Assembly: GCF_015207505.1 (NCBI RefSeq) | Contig: NZ_JADEWT010000003.1 | Location: forward strand, 1-64,000 | DNA: 64,000 nt | DNA from: Tychonema sp. LEGE 06208 | GTDB taxonomy: Bacteria > Cyanobacteriota > Cyanobacteriia > Cyanobacteriales > Microcoleaceae | Direction: 5' to 3' | Part shown: positions 63,981 through 64,000 of the stretch, one piece after another | Position numbering within the stretch: position 1 is the first letter of the stretch | Layout of the letters: each line of letters opens with the position of its first letter | The notes under the pieces: model-generated | Database searches by the model: none | The model's input: the letters and a program-made list of their open reading frames with translations, nothing else | What the model was told of the DNA's origin: nothing | Made by a program: the position numbers and the translations under genes

Positions 63981-64000
63981 ATACCTTGTTTTTTGTCCTA

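Noticed and set aside
1-64000. Prophage, integrative element or biosynthetic gene cluster
   Set aside because: No phage structural genes, integrase, or clustered biosynthetic enzymes were seen; mobile DNA is limited to tnpB elements and group II introns.

Overview
This window looks like a chromosomal segment of a filamentous, non-picoplanktonic cyanobacterium, most likely of the Oscillatoriales type (Microcoleus/Oscillatoria-like; inference). The evidence is the very frequent HIP1 octamer GCGATCGC, heptanucleotide tandem repeats in many intergenic regions, a Ycf51 gene, a solanesyl diphosphate synthase, hetZ and a patU-like gene, a sucrose synthase remnant, and an exceptional number of multi-PAS/GAF histidine kinases.

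Layout. 0-2 kb: an IS200/IS605-type element with a dead tnpA and an intact but unusual tnpB. 2-7.1 kb: a tight signalling operon (hybrid kinase, single-domain receiver, receiver-adenylate cyclase). 7.3-17 kb: housekeeping and accessory genes (Ycf51, Uma2 family, two TPR proteins, M32 carboxypeptidase, sucrose synthase remnant, peptidoglycan-binding protein, tRNA-Leu(UAG), DUF433/DUF5615 toxin-antitoxin-like genes). 17.3-20.5 kb: an LRR-Roc-COR (ROCO) GTPase whose C-terminal module is frameshifted. 20.6-25.6 kb (minus strand): a transglutaminase-like membrane protein that has lost its catalytic triad, then patU-like and hetZ genes. 25.6-29.8 kb: a tnpB-only element just upstream of hetZ, a conserved hypothetical, sds, a long non-coding stretch and a 39-residue membrane protein. 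29.8-36.4 kb: a third tnpB element interrupted by a group II intron whose own reverse transcriptase ORF is interrupted by a second group II intron. Removing both introns at the predicted ends restores each reading frame exactly, apart from one extra G in tnpB. 36.4-64 kb: an almost uninterrupted block of two-component signalling genes.

How the genes fit together. The 37-64 kb block encodes one truncated CBS-kinase, several receiver-linked and hybrid kinases, two stand-alone receivers, a receiver-GAF-GGDEF diguanylate cyclase, and two giant sensor kinases (1673 and 2158 residues). Both giants carry a GAF domain with the two cysteines expected of DXCF-type cyanobacteriochromes, so light is a plausible input. 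The outputs visible in the window are c-di-GMP (GGDEF protein) and cAMP (receiver-cyclase at 6 kb). Adjacent genes often overlap by 4-8 bases, which suggests co-translation.

The window also records decay: dead tnpA, truncated sucrose synthase, a broken LRR N-terminus, a kinase remnant, an internally deleted CBS domain and a ROCO frameshift. The most unusual structure is the three-level nest (group II intron inside group II intron inside tnpB) at 30-36.3 kb.
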